Of a stretch of 64,000 nt of DNA, positions 61,076 through 64,000 are shown one piece after another. Position 1 is the stretch's first letter. Every line of letters starts with the position of its first letter. A program made the translations under genes and the position numbers. A model generated the notes under the pieces. It was not told the DNA's origin, did no database searches, and saw only the letters and a program-made list of their open reading frames with translations. The stretch is from G11 sp947167445 (lineage in GTDB: Bacteria; Bacillota; Clostridia; Lachnospirales; Lachnospiraceae), in contig CAMVID010000006.1 in assembly GCA_947167445.1 (NCBI GenBank), forward strand, positions 62,001 through 126,000, given 5' to 3'.

Positions 61076-61117
61076 GTAACATATGTTACAGAAGCACTTG
61101 CTTTTATTTGATACTAT
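61076..61117 (+). promoter_or_regulatory. Superoxide-reductase operon promoter with Crp/Fnr-type site
   Basis: GTAACATATGTTAC (61076-61089), 22-bp gap, TACTAT -10 (61112-61117). The palindrome is again centred at -41.5 from the predicted start at 61124. A third, weaker inverted repeat AACAATTGTT lies between the two sites at 61045-61054. Confidence 0.72.
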
Positions 61118-61159
61118 AGGCAATGGAAAACAACATTATACTGTAAGGAGGGCAAAAGA

Positions 61160-61528
61160 ATGACAATTTATAAGTGCATGCACTGTGGAAACATGGTCAT
61201 GAGTGTTAAGAGTTCGGGAGTTCCCATGGTTTGCTGTGGAGATCAGATGACTGAGCTTATCCCCGGAACAAGCGACGGTGCCGTTGAGAAACACGTTCCT
61301 GTTTACGAGGTAAAGGACGGCAAGGTTACTGTTAACGTAGGAAGCGTAGATCATCCTATGATTGCAGAGCATTATATTGAGTGGGTTGCTATTGAGACCA
61401 ACTTAGGATGCAGACTCACAAAACTTAAACCCGAGACAGCACCCAAGTGTGTATTTACTCTTGAAGAAGGAGAAACAGTTAAAGAAGTATTGGCTTACTG
61501 TAACTTGCACGGACTCTGGAAAGCATGA
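61160..61528 (+). CDS. Desulfoferrodoxin (superoxide reductase)
   Basis: 122 residues. It reduces superoxide to hydrogen peroxide without making oxygen. The N-terminal desulforedoxin-type iron site has CMHCG (6 and 9) and VCCG (about 25-26), so this is the two-iron class. The catalytic centre is visible as EKHVPVYEV, HPMIAEHYIEWV and CNLHGLWKA (Cys and His ligands, with the Glu-Lys pair EK before the first His). AAGGAGG precedes the ATG. First gene of the defence operon. Confidence 0.95.
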   Translation: MTIYKCMHCGNMVMSVKSSGVPMVCCGDQMTELIPGTSDGAVEKHVPVYEVKDGKVTVNVGSVDHPMIAEHYIEWVAIETNLGCRLTKLKPETAPKCVFTLEEGETVKEVLAYCNLHGLWKA

Positions 61529-61536
61529 GGTGAAAT

Positions 61537-61851
61537 ATGAGCGAAGTAGCTTTAAATGCAAGTAATTTTGATGAAACAGTATTAAAATCAGATATTCCCG
61601 TAGTGGTAGATTTCTGGGCACCCTGGTGTGGACCCTGTAAGATGTTTGCCCCTACTCTCGCAAAGTTTGCGGAAGCAACAGAGGGCAAAGTCCTGGTTGG
61701 AAAGGTAAACGTTGACGACGAGCAGGATCTTGCCATGAAATATGGTGTTGCAAGTATTCCTACTATTCTTGTATTTAAGAACGGTGAGATAGCCAACAAG
61801 AAAGTCGGCGGCTTAAGTCTCGATCAGTTAAATGAATTTGTGGGTATATAA
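61537..61851 (+). CDS. trxA: Thioredoxin
   Basis: 104 residues with the redox site FWAPWCGPCKMFAPTL (about 27-42) and the cis-proline loop VASIPTILVFKNGE (about 71-84). Full-length thioredoxin, 8 nt after the superoxide reductase gene, with a GAGGTGA site. It probably supplies reducing power for peroxide-reducing or repair enzymes under oxygen stress. No thioredoxin reductase gene is adjacent. Confidence 0.95.
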   Translation: MSEVALNASNFDETVLKSDIPVVVDFWAPWCGPCKMFAPTLAKFAEATEGKVLVGKVNVDDEQDLAMKYGVASIPTILVFKNGEIANKKVGGLSLDQLNEFVGI

Positions 61852-61899
61852 GCAAACAACTGAATAATTGAATAATCCATTGAAAAGGAGATATAAATA

Positions 61900-62436
61900 A
61901 TGAGCAGATACGCAGGTACACAGACCGAGAAGAATCTTCAGGCAGCATTTGCAGGAGAATCTCAGGCAAGAAACAAATATACTTATTTCGCATCAAAGGC
62001 TAAAAAGGAAGGTTTTGAGCAGATTGCTGATCTTTTCTTAAAGACAGCCGACAACGAGAAAGAGCACGCTAAGATGTGGTTCAAGGAATTGGAGGGTATC
62101 GGTGATACCGCTGCTAACCTTGCTGCTGCAGCTGACGGCGAGAACTACGAGTGGACAGATATGTATGAGGACTTTGCCAAGACCGCAGAGGCTGAGGGCT
62201 TCAAGGATCTTGCAGTTAAGTTCAGACTTGTAGCTGCCATCGAGAAGAGACACGAGGAGAGATATCGTGCACTTCTTAAGAACGTGGAAGCTCAGGAAGT
62301 ATTTGCGAAGAGCGAAGTAAAGGTTTGGGAGTGCCGTAACTGCGGACACATTGTTGTTGGCACAAAGGCTCCTGATGTATGTCCTACATGCGCACATCCT
62401 CAGAGCTACTTTGAAGTACACGCAGAGAATTACTAA
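61900..62436 (+). CDS. Rubrerythrin
   Basis: 178 residues. A four-helix diiron domain has EKNLQAAFAGESQARNKYTYFASKA (ExxxRxxY type), EKEHAKMWF and later EKRHEERY. A C-terminal rubredoxin domain follows: VWECRNCGHIVVG, then DVCPTCAHPQSYFEV. It reduces hydrogen peroxide to water in anaerobes, taking over the product of superoxide reductase. AAAAGGAGAT precedes its ATG. Confidence 0.95.
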   Translation: MSRYAGTQTEKNLQAAFAGESQARNKYTYFASKAKKEGFEQIADLFLKTADNEKEHAKMWFKELEGIGDTAANLAAAADGENYEWTDMYEDFAKTAEAEGFKDLAVKFRLVAAIEKRHEERYRALLKNVEAQEVFAKSEVKVWECRNCGHIVVGTKAPDVCPTCAHPQSYFEVHAENY

Positions 62437-62438
62437 TT

Positions 62439-63098
62439 ATGGTTTGCGAACTGTTTGATTCCATTACCGAAGAAGAACAGAAAAAAATGCTTACCTGCGC
62501 GGCAGCAAAGGAGAGATCCTTCGCTGCCGGCGAATATATTTTCAGACAGGGCGATTCGCCAAAGAGCATGTATCTGGTCCTTAAGGGCAGCGTAATGGTG
62601 GCCAAGGATTTTGTCACCGGCAAAAGAAGCGTTCTCTTTATAGTTTACGAGAAGGACGTTTTCGGAGAAATGTTCGCTTTTTCCAATGAGAGCCAGTTTT
62701 GGTACGACGCCATTGCCAATGAACCGGTAACGGTTCTAGAGATTCCTTTTGGGTTCTTCTTTGGCTTTTGTGAAAACGCATGCAGAAAACACCAGACAAT
62801 AGTTAAGAACATGCTGGGGATTTTCTCAAAGAAGAGTTTTATGATGACCAAGAAGCTTTATCTTCTGTCAGGGAAAACTCTCAGAGAAAGAATATCCATG
62901 TGGGTTCTTGATCTCGCCGGAGAAAAGGATTCCTTCAAATCTGACATGAACAGAGAGGAATTATCCGACTATCTGGGAACAACAAGGCCGTCCCTTTCAA
63001 GGGAGTTAATGGCCATGCAGGATGAGGGCCTTATCGAGGTGGAACGTTCATCCTTCAAAATCAAAGATCGGGAAGGTCTTGAGTATTATGCGGAGTAG
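62439..63098 (+). CDS. Crp/Fnr-family transcriptional regulator
   Basis: 219 residues. The cyclic-nucleotide-binding-type effector domain (about 10-125) has GEYIFRQGDSPKSMYLVLKGSV and GEMFAF; a dimer helix and winged HTH follow, with NREELSDYLGTTRPSLSRELMAMQDEGLIEV as the reader. There are exactly four cysteines (3, 20, 111, 115), so an Fe-S or thiol sensor is possible but unproven. It starts 2 nt after the rubrerythrin stop with no clear ribosome site, so translation is probably coupled. Likely activator of its own operon and of grcA. Confidence 0.88.
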   Translation: MVCELFDSITEEEQKKMLTCAAAKERSFAAGEYIFRQGDSPKSMYLVLKGSVMVAKDFVTGKRSVLFIVYEKDVFGEMFAFSNESQFWYDAIANEPVTVLEIPFGFFFGFCENACRKHQTIVKNMLGIFSKKSFMMTKKLYLLSGKTLRERISMWVLDLAGEKDSFKSDMNREELSDYLGTTRPSLSRELMAMQDEGLIEVERSSFKIKDREGLEYYAE

Positions 63099-63118
63099 AG
63101 TTTCTACTCCGTTTTTTT
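63091..63118 (+). terminator. Terminator of the oxygen-defence operon
   Basis: CGGAGTAGA pairs with TCTACTCCG around GTT, followed by TTTTTTT. The regulator's stop codon is inside the stem. Confidence 0.93.
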
Positions 63119-63198
63119 GTGACTATTTTATTAATGTTTCTTTAAAAAAACAATGTGCATCTTTCATTTTATAAAAGATATGTTAGAATGATGATGCT

Positions 63199-64000
63199 AT
63201 GGAAGAAAAGAAGAAGAGAAACAAAGGAATAATAGCCGTAATCGCTTCCCTCGGTGTAATAACAGCGGGGCTTGTTGGCTATGTTTTATATATTGATGCA
63301 ACAAAGCCTGTGTTTAATCTGAACACAGACAGTCTGTCCATTGAGGCGGGGGACGGCTTTGATCCCCTGGACTACGTATCTTTCGTCAAGAATGTGGATG
63401 AGAAAACCATCGACATCGACAACCCGGTTCAGACAGGAATTCTTGGTGAGTACCAGGTATATTACGGAGCAGGCCAGGAAATCAAGGCTTTAAAGGTTAC
63501 AGTGGAGGACACTAAAGCTCCCACTTTTACCGTTAAGCCCGGTACCCATGAGTACTATACGGATGAGAAGATTGCACCGGAGGATTTGATTTACACCTTA
63601 AGTGATGAAACAGACGTTGAGGTAAGCCTTGATTACGAGGGTCAGAATTTTACTGAGCCGGGAGATTATAAGCTTAAGGTTGTGGCTTCAGATGCCGCCG
63701 GAAACGAAACAGTCAGATTTGCCAACATTAAAATAAGCAAGAAGGATACTACCCCTCCTGAAATCTGGGGAGTAATTGATGTTGTAATTGTTGAGGGAGA
63801 TTCCCTTGATTTGATGAACGGAATCCAGGTTTTCGATGATATCGACGAGAACCCTTCCCTTGAAATAGAGGGTGAATACGATAAGGAAAAGCCCGGCGAA
63901 TACAGGATTAAATATATAGCAAAGGACGCTTCAGACAACGAGTCCAGCGCCGAAAGACTTATAAGAGTTGAGCCCGAGATTATCGTTCCTGTGGAGAGAC
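63199..64000 (+). CDS. Membrane-anchored or secreted protein with Ig-like repeats (C-terminus cut by window edge)
   Basis: I translated 267 codons from ATG 63199 without a stop. A short basic cytosolic start (EEKKKRNKG) and one hydrophobic helix (about 10-31) form an uncleaved anchor or signal. Then three similar modules of about 70-75 residues follow, each ending like DAAGNETVRFANIKIS or DASDNESSAERLIRVE, as in HYR/DUF5011-type bacterial Ig-like domains. TKP, TKAP and TTPP mark the joints. Such repeats usually present a catalytic or binding domain at the far end; none is within the window. The ribosome site is weak. Confidence 0.78.
   Translation, partial: MEEKKKRNKGIIAVIASLGVITAGLVGYVLYIDATKPVFNLNTDSLSIEAGDGFDPLDYVSFVKNVDEKTIDIDNPVQTGILGEYQVYYGAGQEIKALKVTVEDTKAPTFTVKPGTHEYYTDEKIAPEDLIYTLSDETDVEVSLDYEGQNFTEPGDYKLKVVASDAAGNETVRFANIKISKKDTTPPEIWGVIDVVIVEGDSLDLMNGIQVFDDIDENPSLEIEGEYDKEKPGEYRIKYIAKDASDNESSAERLIRVEPEIIVPVER

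Noticed and set aside
1..64000. CRISPR arrays, insertion sequences, prophage genes or rRNA operons
   Set aside because: No regularly spaced repeats, transposase, integrase, phage structural or rRNA-like sequences were seen in the window.

Overview
The window is a chromosomal replication-origin region of a low-GC Gram-positive anaerobe. It is most likely a member of the Lachnospiraceae (Butyrivibrio-like Clostridia). The evidence is the gene order rpmH-rnpA-yidD-yidC-jag-mnmE-mnmG-rsmG-parA-parB on one side of the origin and dnaA-dnaN-yaaA-recF-gyrB-gyrA on the other, strong AGGAGG ribosome sites, an anaerobic oxygen-defence operon (superoxide reductase, rubrerythrin) and a glycyl-radical protein. 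Genus is inference.

Left arm (1-29.3 kb, almost all minus strand, reading away from oriC). A long operon starts with trmB and continues into mnhE-F-G, an MbhD-like protein, an MbhE-MnhB fusion, mnhC and four NuoL/M/N-type antiporter subunits; the last one runs off the left edge. This is a cation/proton-translocating membrane module of the Mrp/Mbh type. Then come a plus-strand D-Ala-D-Ala carboxypeptidase, a LUD-protein/MFS/lipoprotein operon, a DEDDh exonuclease, tRNA-Arg(CCT), a DUF3881-like protein, serS, an HD-GYP protein, a DUF4446 protein, parB, parA with two perfect parS sites, a LuxR-type response regulator and the tRNA-modification/membrane-insertion block up to rpmH.

Origin (29.26-29.72 kb): several DnaA boxes in AT-rich DNA and a clear dnaA promoter.

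Right arm (29.7-64 kb). The dnaA-gyrA genes are followed by psuK-psuG, translationally coupled to gyrA. Next are a two-receiver protein with an Hpt protein and no kinase, an AMP-forming acyl-CoA ligase (minus), a YitT protein plus NamZ-like hydrolase, and a small AT-rich accessory block (45.55-47.94 kb) with a structured non-coding stretch and a three-gene operon. A pyridoxal-kinase/RpiB-like pair follows.

The 49.4-56.9 kb stretch is a sugar-use locus: GH94 cellobiose phosphorylase, a divergent LacI regulator, and a binding protein with two permeases. All three promoters carry the same 14-bp operator just after the predicted transcription start, so this looks like a local LacI regulon for beta-glucan oligosaccharide uptake and phosphorolysis. 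A heterodimeric ABC exporter follows (56.9-60.5 kb).

The last region (60.7-63.1 kb) holds a stand-alone glycyl-radical domain protein, divergent from a superoxide reductase-thioredoxin-rubrerythrin-Crp/Fnr operon. Each of the two divergent promoters has a GTAACnnnnGTTAC palindrome at the same 22-bp distance from its -10, which points to the operon's own Crp/Fnr protein as activator of both. A surface protein with Ig-like repeats runs off the right edge. No phage, insertion sequence or CRISPR array was seen.
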